64,000 bases of DNA from Qipengyuania marincola. GTDB lineage: Bacteria; Pseudomonadota; Alphaproteobacteria; Sphingomonadales; Sphingomonadaceae. Below are positions 16,826 through 25,750 of this stretch, piece by piece (positions within the stretch are counted from its first letter, which is position 1; each line of letters opens with the position of its first letter). The notes beneath the pieces were generated by a model. It saw only the letters and a list, made by a program, of their open reading frames with translations, had not been told where the DNA came from and searched no databases. The translations under genes and the position numbers were made by a program. The stretch is taken from NCBI RefSeq assembly GCF_029688625.1, contig NZ_JARULC010000001.1:744001-808000 (forward strand), given 5' to 3'.

Positions 16826-17653
16826 GTGACAGATCTGTTTGATCCAATGCTGGCCTTCGTGCGCGACATTGCGATGTATTTCGCGGTATTCGCTGCGCTT
16901 GCCCTGATCGTAAAGCGGCGCTCGATTTTCGCTGCTTATCAGCGGTGCCGTACGGAAGCGCGAACCAATATGGGCCTGGCCGCACTCAATGCGCTGGTCC
17001 TCGTTCCGCTGACCGCAGTGCCTGTCGCGACACTCGCCATGTTGCTTGACGGCAGGGTCTGGTTCGAGAGCTTCTGGGATCGCCTGCCAGCGATCGCGGT
17101 CGTCGTCGCGGCAATCTGCGTCGTCGATCTGGCGGCCTATTGGCGGCACCGCCTGGAACACAGCGCCAGCCTGTGGCGCTATCACGCCACGCATCACGCC
17201 GATACGGCGCTCCACTGGCTGTCAGTTCAACGCAAGCATCCAATCGCGAAGTTCCTTTCGCTGATGCTCGACATGTCGCTGGTGCTGCTGCTCGGTTTTC
17301 CGTTGTGGGCAATATTTACGGCGATGCTGTTGCGCAGCTGGTGGGGGTATTTCATCCATGCCGATGTTCCCTGGACTCTCGGCATTCTCGGCCAGATCAT
17401 GATTTCTCCCGCCGCTCACCGCCTTCATCACATCCGCGACGAACAGCTGATGGGGACCAATTTCGGCAACACCATCACCCTGTGGGACAAGCTGTTCGGG
17501 ACGTGGTGCGATCCTGCGCCCTATGTCGATTGCGAGACGGGGATCGAGGAAGGCACGCGCGGTTTCTGGGGAGAGCTCAAGCGTCCGTGGGAGGAACGCT
17601 ATCGAGTGCGCGAGCCGCAAGATAGCGCGGCGCCCGAAAAGGCCGCCGTCTGA
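16826..17653 (+). CDS. Sterol desaturase / fatty acid hydroxylase family membrane protein
   Basis: This is an integral membrane di-iron oxygenase of 275 residues with about four hydrophobic segments. The histidine clusters of the family are present: HRLEH, HATHH with downstream H, and HRLHHIRD. It should hydroxylate or desaturate a lipid-like substrate such as a fatty acid, carotenoid or hopanoid; the substrate is not determined. The GTG start at 16826 has no strong ribosome site, and an ATG eight codons in is possible. It lies 48 bases after wecB and ends five bases before the convergent uvrD stop. Confidence 0.83.
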   Translation: MTDLFDPMLAFVRDIAMYFAVFAALALIVKRRSIFAAYQRCRTEARTNMGLAALNALVLVPLTAVPVATLAMLLDGRVWFESFWDRLPAIAVVVAAICVVDLAAYWRHRLEHSASLWRYHATHHADTALHWLSVQRKHPIAKFLSLMLDMSLVLLLGFPLWAIFTAMLLRSWWGYFIHADVPWTLGILGQIMISPAAHRLHHIRDEQLMGTNFGNTITLWDKLFGTWCDPAPYVDCETGIEEGTRGFWGELKRPWEERYRVREPQDSAAPEKAAV

Positions 17654-17657
17654 GGGC

Positions 17658-19967
17658 TCAGTCGGCCAGCTTCACGAAGCTGTCCAAAACCCGTTTCTCG
17701 CCAGCTTTCTCAAATTCGATCGCGAGCTTATTCCCTTCCTGATCGGTTACCGTGCCGTAGCCGAACTTGTCGTGGAACACGCGCGCACCGATGGCGATGT
17801 CGCTCCGCGGCTTCGCTGCGAAGCTCGCCGCGCTGCGACCTGGCTCGGCGATGCGTTTGGGCGTCGCGTCATAGCCGCTCGATAGCGCTCTCTGCCAGCC
17901 CGGTCCGCGGGCAGTGGACCGGTCCGGCCGGCTGGTTGAAACATGCGCGAAGGGATCTTCGGTCTCGGTCCAATTTGCGCGCCAAAGCGACGCACCGCCC
18001 GTCATAGTCGTCTCCCGCTCGATCGTCTCCTCGGGCAATTCGTCGATGAAACGGCTGGGGATCGAACTCGTCCACTGGCCATAGATCCGCCGGTTTGCCG
18101 CGTGGAAGATCGAGCATCGCCGCTTGGCCCGCGTAATAGCGACATAGGCCAGACGGCGCTCTTCCTCGAGACTGGCGAGGCCGCCTTCATCCAGCGCGCG
18201 CTGGCTGGGGAACACGCCTTCTTCCCAACCGGGCAGGAAGACGTGGTCGAATTCCAGCCCCTTCGCCGCATGCATGGTCATGATGGTGAGCTTTTCGCCA
18301 TCGTCGCGTGCATCATTGTCCATCACCAGGCTGACATGCTCGAGAAAGTCGGTCAGGCTTTCGTAGTCCTCCATCGCCCGGGCAAGTTCGGAAAGGTTTT
18401 CGAGCCGTCCTGCGCTTTCAGCGCTGCGATCTTTCTGGAGCATCTCCTCGTAGCCGCTTTCCGCGACGACCAAGCGCAAGAGCTCGGAGGGCGTAACCTT
18501 CTCGGCTTGCTCGCGCCAGTGCACGAACTGCGCGAGCAGTCCCGTCAGCGTATTTCGCGCGCGGGCCGGCAGCTCGTCGCTGTCCGCGAGGTCGAGCGAT
18601 GCCGCGGCCAGCGGCATCTGCATGCGCCGAGCATGGCGGCGCATGGCCTCCAGTGTCTTCGCTCCTAGTCCGCGCTTTGGCTGGTTATAGATGCGCTCGA
18701 AGGCCAGATCGTCCGCCGGCTGCTCGATCACGCGCAGATAGGCGAGTGCATCGCGGATTTCGGCGCGCTCATAAAAGCGGAAGCCGCCGACGATGCGATA
18801 ATTGAGGCCGATCTGGATGAAGCGGTCCTCGAACTCTCGCGTCTGGTACTGGGCACGAACCAGAATGGCCACTTCGTCGAGCGAAGCGCCTTCCGATTCC
18901 AGCCGCTCGATTTCCTCGCCGACGCGGCGTGCCTCTTCGGGGCCGTCCCACACGCCGATCACGCGGACTTTTTCGCCAGCGGGAAGTTCGGTCCACAGCG
19001 TCTTGCCAAGCCGTTCGCTGTTCGCATCTATCAATCCCGATGCCGCAGCCAGAATCTGCGGCGTAGAGCGATAATTCTGCTCCAGCTTGATGACTGCCGC
19101 GCCCGGAAAATCCTTCTCGAATTTCAGGATATTGGCGACTTCCGCTCCGCGCCAGGAATAGATCGACTGGTCGTCGTCGCCGACGACGCAGATGTTCTTG
19201 CGATCCTGTGCCAGCAGGCGGAGCCAAAGATACTGGACCTGGTTGGTGTCCTGATATTCGTCGACGAGGATGTATTTGAAGCGCCGCTGATATTGCTCGA
19301 GTATATCGCGGTGCTGGCGGAAGATGTTGAGCATGTGCAGCAACAGGTCGCCGAAATCGCAGGCGTTGAGGGCCTGCAGTCGCTCCTGGTAGAGCTTGTA
19401 GAACTTAGTGCCGAGGCCGTTGGCATAGGCCTCGTTCTCGGCGGCATCGAGATCGCCAGGATTGAGCCCGCGGTTCTTCCAGCGATCAATCAGCCCCGCC
19501 AGCTGCCTTGCCGGCCAGCGTTTCTCGTCGAGCTCGTTCTGCTGGATCAGCTGCTTGAGCAGTCGTAGCTGATCGTCTGTGTCGATGATCGAATAATTGC
19601 TCTGCAAGCCGACCAGCTCAGCGTGACGCCGCAGCATTCGCGCGCCGATCGAATGGAAAGTGCCAAGCCAGGGCATGCCTTCGACGGCATCCCCGATGTG
19701 ACGTCCAACACGCTCGCGCATCTCGCGCGCTGCCTTGTTGGTGAAGGTCACGCACAGGATTTCTGATGGCCACGCGCGCCGGGTTGCGATGAGATGTGCA
19801 AGCCGCGCGGTAAGTGCCGCGGTCTTGCCCGTCCCCGCACCTGCCAGCATCAACACCGGGCCTTCGGTCGTCAGCACGGCTTCGCGCTGCGGCGCATTGA
19901 GCATTGCCGCATAGGCCGGGACGTCGCCGCCAGGGGCCGCCGGGGAGGGTTCGGGGAGGTTGGTCAT
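17658..19967 (-). CDS. uvrD: DNA helicase II, UvrD/PcrA family
   Basis: The 769-residue SF1A helicase translocates 3' to 5' in nucleotide excision and mismatch repair. Motifs in order are NAPQREAV (Q motif), LAGAGTGKT at about 42-50, VDEYQDTN, GDDDQSIYSWRGA, EQNYRST, TMHAAKGLEFDHVFLPG and VAITRAK. The C-terminus has the tudor-like VFHDKFGYGTVTDQEGNKL fold seen in UvrD/PcrA that contacts RNA polymerase. The ATG is at 19967, and a perfect alphaproteobacterial LexA box begins 11 bases upstream, so SOS induction is likely. Confidence 0.95.
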   Translation of the reverse strand: MTNLPEPSPAAPGGDVPAYAAMLNAPQREAVLTTEGPVLMLAGAGTGKTAALTARLAHLIATRRAWPSEILCVTFTNKAAREMRERVGRHIGDAVEGMPWLGTFHSIGARMLRRHAELVGLQSNYSIIDTDDQLRLLKQLIQQNELDEKRWPARQLAGLIDRWKNRGLNPGDLDAAENEAYANGLGTKFYKLYQERLQALNACDFGDLLLHMLNIFRQHRDILEQYQRRFKYILVDEYQDTNQVQYLWLRLLAQDRKNICVVGDDDQSIYSWRGAEVANILKFEKDFPGAAVIKLEQNYRSTPQILAAASGLIDANSERLGKTLWTELPAGEKVRVIGVWDGPEEARRVGEEIERLESEGASLDEVAILVRAQYQTREFEDRFIQIGLNYRIVGGFRFYERAEIRDALAYLRVIEQPADDLAFERIYNQPKRGLGAKTLEAMRRHARRMQMPLAAASLDLADSDELPARARNTLTGLLAQFVHWREQAEKVTPSELLRLVVAESGYEEMLQKDRSAESAGRLENLSELARAMEDYESLTDFLEHVSLVMDNDARDDGEKLTIMTMHAAKGLEFDHVFLPGWEEGVFPSQRALDEGGLASLEEERRLAYVAITRAKRRCSIFHAANRRIYGQWTSSIPSRFIDELPEETIERETTMTGGASLWRANWTETEDPFAHVSTSRPDRSTARGPGWQRALSSGYDATPKRIAEPGRSAASFAAKPRSDIAIGARVFHDKFGYGTVTDQEGNKLAIEFEKAGEKRVLDSFVKLAD

Positions 19968-19977
19968 GCGCCTTTCG

Positions 19978-19992
19978 GAACAGGTAGGGAAC
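19978..19992 (-). promoter_or_regulatory. LexA (SOS) box upstream of uvrD
   Basis: The plus strand reads GAAC, seven bases, GAAC. This is the alphaproteobacterial LexA operator (GTTC-N7-GTTC on the gene strand). It ends 11 bases before the uvrD ATG, a position that would block transcription or early elongation. Confidence 0.75.
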
Positions 19993-20030
19993 GCAGAGCG
20001 TCAGCACAAGCCTCGGGTCGCGACGGTCTC

Positions 20031-20056
20031 GGAACAACTTCGGCGACTTCTTCGTA
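20031..20056 (+). promoter_or_regulatory. Possible EcfG-type (general stress) promoter
   Basis: GGAAC at 20031 and CGTA at 20053 are 17 bases apart. The alphaproteobacterial stress sigma factor EcfG recognises GGAAC-N16/17-CGTT, so there is one mismatch. It would start transcription about 30 bases before the ATG of the exported Trp-rich protein. Confidence 0.35.
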
Positions 20057-20094
20057 GTGTGGTCATGTTCGAAGCTGAAATTGGAGAGAAATCA

Positions 20095-20640
20095 ATGCGC
20101 AATCTGATTATGGCAGGTGCTGCAGCCCTCGCTTTTGTGGCTGCGCCCGCGATCGCCGACGATCATATGGAAGCCGAAGCTTACATGATGACCGACGCGC
20201 AGGAAGCCGACTTCATGACGTGGACCGACGACAAGCGGATGACGTACAAGGCGTGGCCGATCGCTGCGCAAGAATACTACTGGACACTGACCGACGCGCA
20301 GAAGGAGGGCTGGTGGATGCTCACCGATCCCCAGCGCGTCCGGATCGTGGAAATGACGCCGGCCCAGCGCTCCGCTGCGTGGACGCAGATTTCTGCGCAG
20401 ATCAACGGTAGCGCCACGACGCCCGCCGCGACCGCAACGACGACGACCAGCAGTAACATCCGGTTCGTCCGCAACGAGCGCGTGCAGGCCACCCCCGGCG
20501 ATCAGGGCCCGCCGACTGGCGACCTGCCGATCTGCTCGCCCAATCAGCAGGATAACTGCATCAATTCCTGGGAAGCGCGCGGTACTGGCACGAAGCCGCT
20601 CGATTATTGGCCGGGTCGTCCCGCAAGCCAGATGGACTGA
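20095..20640 (+). CDS. Exported tryptophan-rich protein, paralogue 1
   Basis: The 181-residue product has a signal peptide (MRNLIMAGAAALAFVAAPAIA, cut near 21). The next 75 or so residues form helical repeats with Trp at 43, 54, 63, 74 and 96 and Met at 87. The gene at 20903 has the same residues at identical spacing. The tail contains Thr/Ala-rich linker and two Cys (PICSPN, DNCINS). The ATG at 20095 has GGAGAG upstream; the frame open from 19960 overlaps uvrD control sequence. No known domain is recognised. A strong terminator follows. Confidence 0.75.
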   Translation: MRNLIMAGAAALAFVAAPAIADDHMEAEAYMMTDAQEADFMTWTDDKRMTYKAWPIAAQEYYWTLTDAQKEGWWMLTDPQRVRIVEMTPAQRSAAWTQISAQINGSATTPAATATTTTSSNIRFVRNERVQATPGDQGPPTGDLPICSPNQQDNCINSWEARGTGTKPLDYWPGRPASQMD

Positions 20641-20691
20641 CAATAACGGTTCGTCACGCAGCCAGCTTTAGGCTGGCGCAGACACAGAAAG

Positions 20692-20725
20692 GGGCAGGTT
20701 CGCGTTAGCGGGTCTGCCCTTTTTC
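20692..20725 (+). terminator. Rho-independent terminator of paralogue 1
   Basis: GGGCAG (20692-20697) pairs with CTGCCC (20714-20719) around a GC-rich loop and is followed by TTTTTC. It lies 52 bases after the stop and separates the two paralogues into independent units. Confidence 0.75.
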
Positions 20726-20902
20726 TAGGCTATCTGCCGTTCGCCTCATTTTTGCCACGTATCCCGACAGTGCGTTTTCGCGGGAAGACAGGCGAGCGGC
20801 GCCGCTCTTGTCATAGGGGCGGTTTAAGCTAATCAGAGTATCCGACGCAGGGAAAAAACGGGTCGCGTTCGTCGCGCATGTCAAACTTCCAAGGAAGAGT
20901 AC

Positions 20903-21445
20903 ATGCGAAAGACATTCTGGTATATTCTCGGTGGCCAACTGGCCACCATCTCCATCCCCGCATTCGCGCAGGATGTCGGCGACGATGGGGCAGCGCCCCC
21001 TGCCGATGCCCAACCGTCAGCACCCATGATGACGCCCGACCAGATGGCTACGGTCGACACCTGGCCTGCGGATCAGCAGGCGCAATTCCGGCAGTGGCCA
21101 GGCGAGGTCCAGACCTATTTCTGGTCGCTCGCGCCTGAGCGGCAGGATGTGTTCTGGCGTCTGACGGATGGCGACAAGGTCGCACTCGCGAGCATGGACG
21201 AGGCGGGACAGGCTGCGGCCTGGGCCAGGATTGACGCCCAGCTCGCTAACCCGCCCGAGACCGCTCCCGTCGATAATCCGCCGATGCCGTCCGAAGATTC
21301 GCCCGCGGCGGCTCCGGTCGATGATACGACAATGCCGCCAGAGGATTCCTCCGCCGCTGCCGATCCTGCCGCAGAAGACGGCTATGACGATAGCGGAGTG
21401 GAGGATGAGGCTCCCGAAGTCCCCGAGCCCATGGGTCGCGCTTAG
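20903..21445 (+). CDS. Exported tryptophan-rich protein, paralogue 2
   Basis: The 180-residue product has a signal peptide ending in IPAFAQ. A repeat region carries Trp at 54, 65, 74, 85 and 107 and Met at 98, giving steps of 11, 9, 11, 13 and 9 that exactly match the upstream paralogue. Unlike it, the C-terminal 70 residues are acidic and Pro/Asp/Glu-rich (PVDNPPMPSEDSP, then a similar block), which suggests an unstructured tail. AGGAAGAG precedes the ATG. Function is unknown. The pair looks like a gene duplication with divergent tails. Confidence 0.75.
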   Translation: MRKTFWYILGGQLATISIPAFAQDVGDDGAAPPADAQPSAPMMTPDQMATVDTWPADQQAQFRQWPGEVQTYFWSLAPERQDVFWRLTDGDKVALASMDEAGQAAAWARIDAQLANPPETAPVDNPPMPSEDSPAAAPVDDTTMPPEDSSAAADPAAEDGYDDSGVEDEAPEVPEPMGRA

Positions 21446-21452
21446 GGTTGCC

Positions 21453-22007
21453 TCACGCCGCGTCGGGTGCGAGCCGAAGGAGCGAGAGGCGAGCTTTCCC
21501 GACGCGGCGATCCACTACACATTCGAGCAGTCTTACCGCCGGCTCCTCCTTCGCGCCTGTCTCCAGCGCGATCCAGGTTGCGGGACCGATCCAGCCAAGG
21601 CGCAGCATGCGGTCGAGCGCGACTTCGCCAGCGCCCGTGTCATAGGGTGGGTCGAGCAGGATCAAATCGTGCGCCGTCTTTGCGGGAGCCAGGCTCATCA
21701 CCGAGCCTGCCTGTACGGTCGCTCGCGATTTTGCACCAAGCGCCTCGACATTGGTGCGGATAGCCTTGATGGCAGCCGCGTCCTGTTCGACGAACAGACA
21801 GGCCGCCGCACCGCGCGAGAGCGCTTCTAGACCGAGCGCGCCGGATCCGGCGAATAGGTCCGCTACGTGCAATCCCTCGAAACTGCCCAGACGGCTGGCG
21901 AGCATGTTGAAAAGCGTTTCGCGCGTACGGTCCGCGGTGGGGCGCGTCGCTTCTCCGGGCGGCGCAACGAGCCTGCGCCCCCGCCAGTCGCCGGCAATTA
22001 TCCTCAT
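21453..22007 (-). CDS. rsmD: 16S rRNA (guanine(966)-N2)-methyltransferase
   Basis: It methylates G966 of 16S rRNA in the 30S subunit using S-adenosylmethionine. The 184-residue product has MRIIAGDWRGRRL at the start, PTADRTRETLFNML, the SAM-binding DLFAGSGALGLEALSRGA and the catalytic LLDPPYDTG. The ATG at 22007 overlaps the stop of the upstream pseudouridine synthase gene by ATGA, a pairing common in this order. Its stop lies seven bases from the convergent end of paralogue 2. Confidence 0.94.
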   Translation of the reverse strand: MRIIAGDWRGRRLVAPPGEATRPTADRTRETLFNMLASRLGSFEGLHVADLFAGSGALGLEALSRGAAACLFVEQDAAAIKAIRTNVEALGAKSRATVQAGSVMSLAPAKTAHDLILLDPPYDTGAGEVALDRMLRLGWIGPATWIALETGAKEEPAVRLLECVVDRRVGKARLSLLRLAPDAA

Positions 22008-22771
22008 TGCCGACCGCCGCGTGCCAGTTCGCGCTTGAAGCCCTCGACATCGCCGCGCTTGATCTCGGCCACCTGGCCGCGCGGCAGGTCGCCGATGTGG
22101 AAGGGGCCATAGCCGATGCGCAGCAGACGGTTCACCTCCAGCCCGAGATGCTCGAGCACCCGGCGCACTTCGCGGTTCTTGCCTTCGCGCAACGTCAGCT
22201 CGATCCAGCGATTGCGACCCGATCCGCGTTCCAGATTGGCTTCGATCCGTCCGTAGCGCACGCCATCGACCTCGACTCCCTCGACGAGTTCGTCGAGCTG
22301 CGCCTGGCTCACGTCGCCGAAGGCACGTGCACGATAGGTCCGAGGCACGCCATAGGACGGCAGCTCCATCGCCCGCTTCATCTCGCCATCATTGGTGAGA
22401 AGCAACAGCCCCTCGGTATTGTAGTCGAGCCGCCCTACTGGCATCACCCGACCGGCATCCTTCGGCAGGGCGTTGCGCAGGGCCGTGTAAATGGTTGCTC
22501 GGCCCTTGGGATCATGTTCGGTCGTGAGCATACCGGCAGGCTTGTGGAAGGCGAACAGCCGCGTATTCTCTGCCTTTCCGACCGGTTTTCCGTCCACCGT
22601 CACGCCGCGCAGGCTGTCCAGTTTCACGGCTGGCGTATCGAGCACCTTGCCGTTGATCGCCACGCGCCCGTCGGCGATCATGCGCTCGACCTCGCGCCGG
22701 CTGGCGACCCCTGCGCGCGCGAGCAGCTTGGCGATGCGGTCGCCGGCTTCTGGTAGTCGGTTGTCGGACAT
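22004..22771 (-). CDS. rRNA pseudouridine synthase, RsuA/RluB/RluF family
   Basis: It isomerises a uridine in rRNA. An S4 RNA-binding domain occupies about 10-60 (RIAKLLARAGVASRREVERMI), then the catalytic domain has LFAFHKPAGMLTT and PVGRLDYNTEG with the catalytic Asp at 116. The 255-residue length fits RluB-like enzymes that modify 23S rRNA, but the target among RsuA, RluB, RluE and RluF is not certain. It forms a two-gene operon with rsmD. Confidence 0.9.
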   Translation of the reverse strand: MSDNRLPEAGDRIAKLLARAGVASRREVERMIADGRVAINGKVLDTPAVKLDSLRGVTVDGKPVGKAENTRLFAFHKPAGMLTTEHDPKGRATIYTALRNALPKDAGRVMPVGRLDYNTEGLLLLTNDGEMKRAMELPSYGVPRTYRARAFGDVSQAQLDELVEGVEVDGVRYGRIEANLERGSGRNRWIELTLREGKNREVRRVLEHLGLEVNRLLRIGYGPFHIGDLPRGQVAEIKRGDVEGFKRELARGGRQ

Positions 22772-22789
22772 GGCGCGCGGGTTAAGCCC

Positions 22790-23953
22790 TCAGTTCGCGG
22801 CGCGCAAGGCTTCCTCGACCGTCTCGTGATAGCGCCGTATGCCGCCCTCCATCGTACCGAGGCTCAGGTGCGGCACCGCGCCCGTGGCCAGGCCCTGCTG
22901 GCCTAATTCGGCGGCGCGGAAATCCTCCCCTGCAAACACGCCGCCGTCGAGTAGCGCCCAGCTGCGCTCCCAATGGTTGCGCGCCTTATCTGTGCTCGGA
23001 TGCTCTGGAATAAGCATGAAATCCTCGACCAGCGTGCGATCGTGTGCCTGCGGCATCATCACCATCACATTGATGTAATCCGGGCTGGGAATGATTAGCG
23101 CGCCGGGAAGGAGCTGATATGCATATGTGACGACCCGGCGCAGCGCCGCCATGTCTTCGAGGTCAACGCCTTCCATTTCCTCCAGCCGGCCGACCGCGCT
23201 GCGCGAGTGCGGACCGATCATGTCGCCGCTGGTCGCGCCGTCCTTGAAAAACGGGCCGATGGTCTGCGCGTGCAGCCGCGTGACATGGTAGCTTTCGAGA
23301 AACGCATCCATGATGAGCTTCCAATTGCCCGCCACCTCATGGGTCTTGCGACGGAACAGCACGTGATCTCCCATTCCGAGCGCGTCGAAATCCTCGCCCA
23401 GCTTTCTGGCAAGAGCGAAGTCGGCGGTCTGCTCCTGTGGGCAGAACCAGATGAGGCCGCCCGTCTCGCAGGATGGCAGCTCGACGAGGCCGTAGTCCGC
23501 CTTGTCGAGGCCGGGGAAGGTATCGGGGCGGGGAAGGGCCAGCAAACGCCCGTCCACAGCATAAGTCCACGCGTGATAGGGACACACGAGCTTCCTGGTG
23601 CACTGGACTTCGCCGCCCTCGACCAGCCGAGTTCCGCGATGGCGGCAGACATTGAGAAAGACGTGGGTCTTTCCGTCACTGCCGCGCGTGATCAGTAGAG
23701 GGCGGCCGGTGGCATCATGCGGCACAGCCATGCCAGGATCCGGCAACAGCGCAGACGGGCACAGAATCTGCGGCATGCGGTCATAGATAGCCGCTTTTTC
23801 GCGCTCCCAGTAGGCCGGGTCGGTATAGACCGAGGCGGGCACGGTGCTTGGTTCTGCCACGTCGCGTTTGCGATCTTCGGCGATGTCCCTCGCCAGGGCG
23901 AGCATCCCTGCTGTCGGCCGGCGTTCAGGCTGGGTCTTTGTCGGAACGTCCAC
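22790..23953 (-). CDS. Rieske aromatic ring-hydroxylating oxygenase, alpha subunit
   Basis: The 387-residue product couples a Rieske [2Fe-2S] domain to a mononuclear iron site. Rieske ligands are Cys103, His105, Cys124 and His127 (NVCRHRGTRL, CPYHAWTY). The iron-site histidines are His223 and His228 in ESYHVTRLH. Such enzymes hydroxylate aromatic or quaternary-amine substrates; no beta subunit, ferredoxin or reductase gene is adjacent, so partner and substrate are unknown. GTG at 23953 has AAGGAAAG upstream. It is divergent from the AmpG-like gene. Confidence 0.88.
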   Translation of the reverse strand: MDVPTKTQPERRPTAGMLALARDIAEDRKRDVAEPSTVPASVYTDPAYWEREKAAIYDRMPQILCPSALLPDPGMAVPHDATGRPLLITRGSDGKTHVFLNVCRHRGTRLVEGGEVQCTRKLVCPYHAWTYAVDGRLLALPRPDTFPGLDKADYGLVELPSCETGGLIWFCPQEQTADFALARKLGEDFDALGMGDHVLFRRKTHEVAGNWKLIMDAFLESYHVTRLHAQTIGPFFKDGATSGDMIGPHSRSAVGRLEEMEGVDLEDMAALRRVVTYAYQLLPGALIIPSPDYINVMVMMPQAHDRTLVEDFMLIPEHPSTDKARNHWERSWALLDGGVFAGEDFRAAELGQQGLATGAVPHLSLGTMEGGIRRYHETVEEALRAAN

Positions 23954-24022
23954 GACGCTTTCCTTTCTCTCTCCAGCGGCTAGTGTCGCAAGAAATCCCC
24001 ATAATTGAAAGGACGGGTGCGC

Positions 24023-25750
24023 ATGGCCGAAAACGCCGAGACGAAGAAGGTATCAGCCTGGCGCGTGCTGGGAATGGCGCTCGGCAATCGGAAGACCGGC
24101 TTCATGCTCCTGTTCGGCTTCGCGAGCGGGCTGCCGTTCGCCCTGTTCCTCGGCACGCTTTTCGCATGGCTGACCGAGGCTGAGGTCGATCTCGAGACGA
24201 TGGGCATCTTTTCGCTTATCGGGCTGGCTTATGCCTTCCAGTTTCTCTGGTCGCCGCTGATCGACAAGGTCGACATTCCCGTGCTGCGGCGCCTCGGCAG
24301 GCGCAAGCAGTGGATCGTGCCGATGCAATTGCTGCTCGGCGCCATTCTCGTCACCATGAGCCTGCTGGAACCGCGCACACAGCTCGGCATGTTCTCGTTA
24401 TTGGCGGGCATTGGCGCTCTGGCCAGCGCGACACAGGACATCGCGATCAATGCATGGCGCATCGACGTGGCGGACGAGGTCGCGACGATCGATATCCTGT
24501 CCACCGTCTACCAGATGGGTTTCCGGCTGTCCTCGCTGGTGGGTGGGGCGCTGGGCCTGATCATCGCGGCCCGGATTGGCTGGCCCGAAACGTACATGCT
24601 GATGGGCGGCATGCTTCTGGCAGTCGGCTTTGTGGGTCTTTGGGCACCCAATGCGGCTGGCGCGGCGGAGCTGTCTCAAGGCGATGAGCAGGTACGGGCC
24701 TTGCGCAAGGCAGGTGAGTTGAACCCGCAGATCCGCAACCGCGCGTTGGCCCTGGTTGGCTTGCTTTGGGCCGGGGCGATCGGCGTCGTCCTCACCTTCA
24801 TGGTCATGTCGATGACCTATGCGCCTGAAGATCGCCCGAATCCGACCGAGTTCACGGTCAATATCGGGCCATGGATCATCGTGGCCACGATCATTCTTCC
24901 CGCGCTGATCGCCGGCTGGCTTGCATCGCAGAAGAAGCAGGGGCGGCACCTGCTGGCAGACGATGCCCCTGCGGTTTCGGGCGGGTCCTACGCGCTCGAT
25001 CACCTTTACCGTGCGCTTGTGCTGCCGCTGGTCGAATTTGTCGGACGGATGGGCTGGTCGCTGGTGCTGATCCTGGCGGTCGTGCTGACCTATCGTATCT
25101 GCGACGCAATCTGGGGCACCTTTGCATATCCCTTCTACCTAGGCGAGCTGCAGTACACGAACGACGATGTGGCCTTCGCTTCGAAGTTCTTCGGTGTGGG
25201 CGCGATCATCGCAGGGCTGGCGCTGGGGGGGCTGCTGCTGACGACGATCGGGCGCATGGCAACATTGCTGATCGGCGGTATTCTCGCAGCGCTCACCAAT
25301 CTTCTTTACGCCGACATGGCCGTGGGCGGCCACAACATGGCTGCCTTCAGCGAGGCGATCGGCTTTACCTATCTGATCAGCCAGGTGCCGGGCATCGGCG
25401 ACGCCGATCTGGCCAAGCTGACGATCACCATCGCTTTTGAGAACCTCGCGATCGGGATCGCCGGGGCGGCCTATGTGGCCTGGCTGTCGTCGATCGTGTC
25501 GAAGAAATTCAGCGCGGTGCAATATGCGCTGCTGTCGTCACTGACGCTGCTCGTCGGTACGCTTGGCCGCGGGGCACTTGGCGAGATGATCGAGAACCAG
25601 GGCTATTTCGACGTCTTCATCCTGACCACATGGATCGGCCTCGCCGCGGCGGTGCTCGTGTGCATGGAGTGGTATCGCGAACGGCGCAGCAGGAATGCCG
25701 GGATCGTGGCGCCGGAAGCGGGCGAGGGGAAAGCGGTGCCCGCGGAGTGA
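24023..25750 (+). CDS. ampG: AmpG-family muropeptide permease (MFS)
   Basis: The family imports GlcNAc-anhydroMurNAc peptides released during cell-wall turnover for recycling, sometimes affecting beta-lactamase induction. The 575-residue inner membrane protein has a dozen or more hydrophobic segments. N-terminal sequence LLFGFASGLPFALFLGTLFAWL, then FLWSPLIDK and RRKQWIVPMQL, is typical of AmpG. A roughly 60-residue loop around 300-340 is longer than in E. coli. ATG at 24023 follows AAGGACGG; the frame opening at 24005 is not used. The stop abuts the folC stop with no gap. Confidence 0.85.
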   Translation: MAENAETKKVSAWRVLGMALGNRKTGFMLLFGFASGLPFALFLGTLFAWLTEAEVDLETMGIFSLIGLAYAFQFLWSPLIDKVDIPVLRRLGRRKQWIVPMQLLLGAILVTMSLLEPRTQLGMFSLLAGIGALASATQDIAINAWRIDVADEVATIDILSTVYQMGFRLSSLVGGALGLIIAARIGWPETYMLMGGMLLAVGFVGLWAPNAAGAAELSQGDEQVRALRKAGELNPQIRNRALALVGLLWAGAIGVVLTFMVMSMTYAPEDRPNPTEFTVNIGPWIIVATIILPALIAGWLASQKKQGRHLLADDAPAVSGGSYALDHLYRALVLPLVEFVGRMGWSLVLILAVVLTYRICDAIWGTFAYPFYLGELQYTNDDVAFASKFFGVGAIIAGLALGGLLLTTIGRMATLLIGGILAALTNLLYADMAVGGHNMAAFSEAIGFTYLISQVPGIGDADLAKLTITIAFENLAIGIAGAAYVAWLSSIVSKKFSAVQYALLSSLTLLVGTLGRGALGEMIENQGYFDVFILTTWIGLAAAVLVCMEWYRERRSRNAGIVAPEAGEGKAVPAE

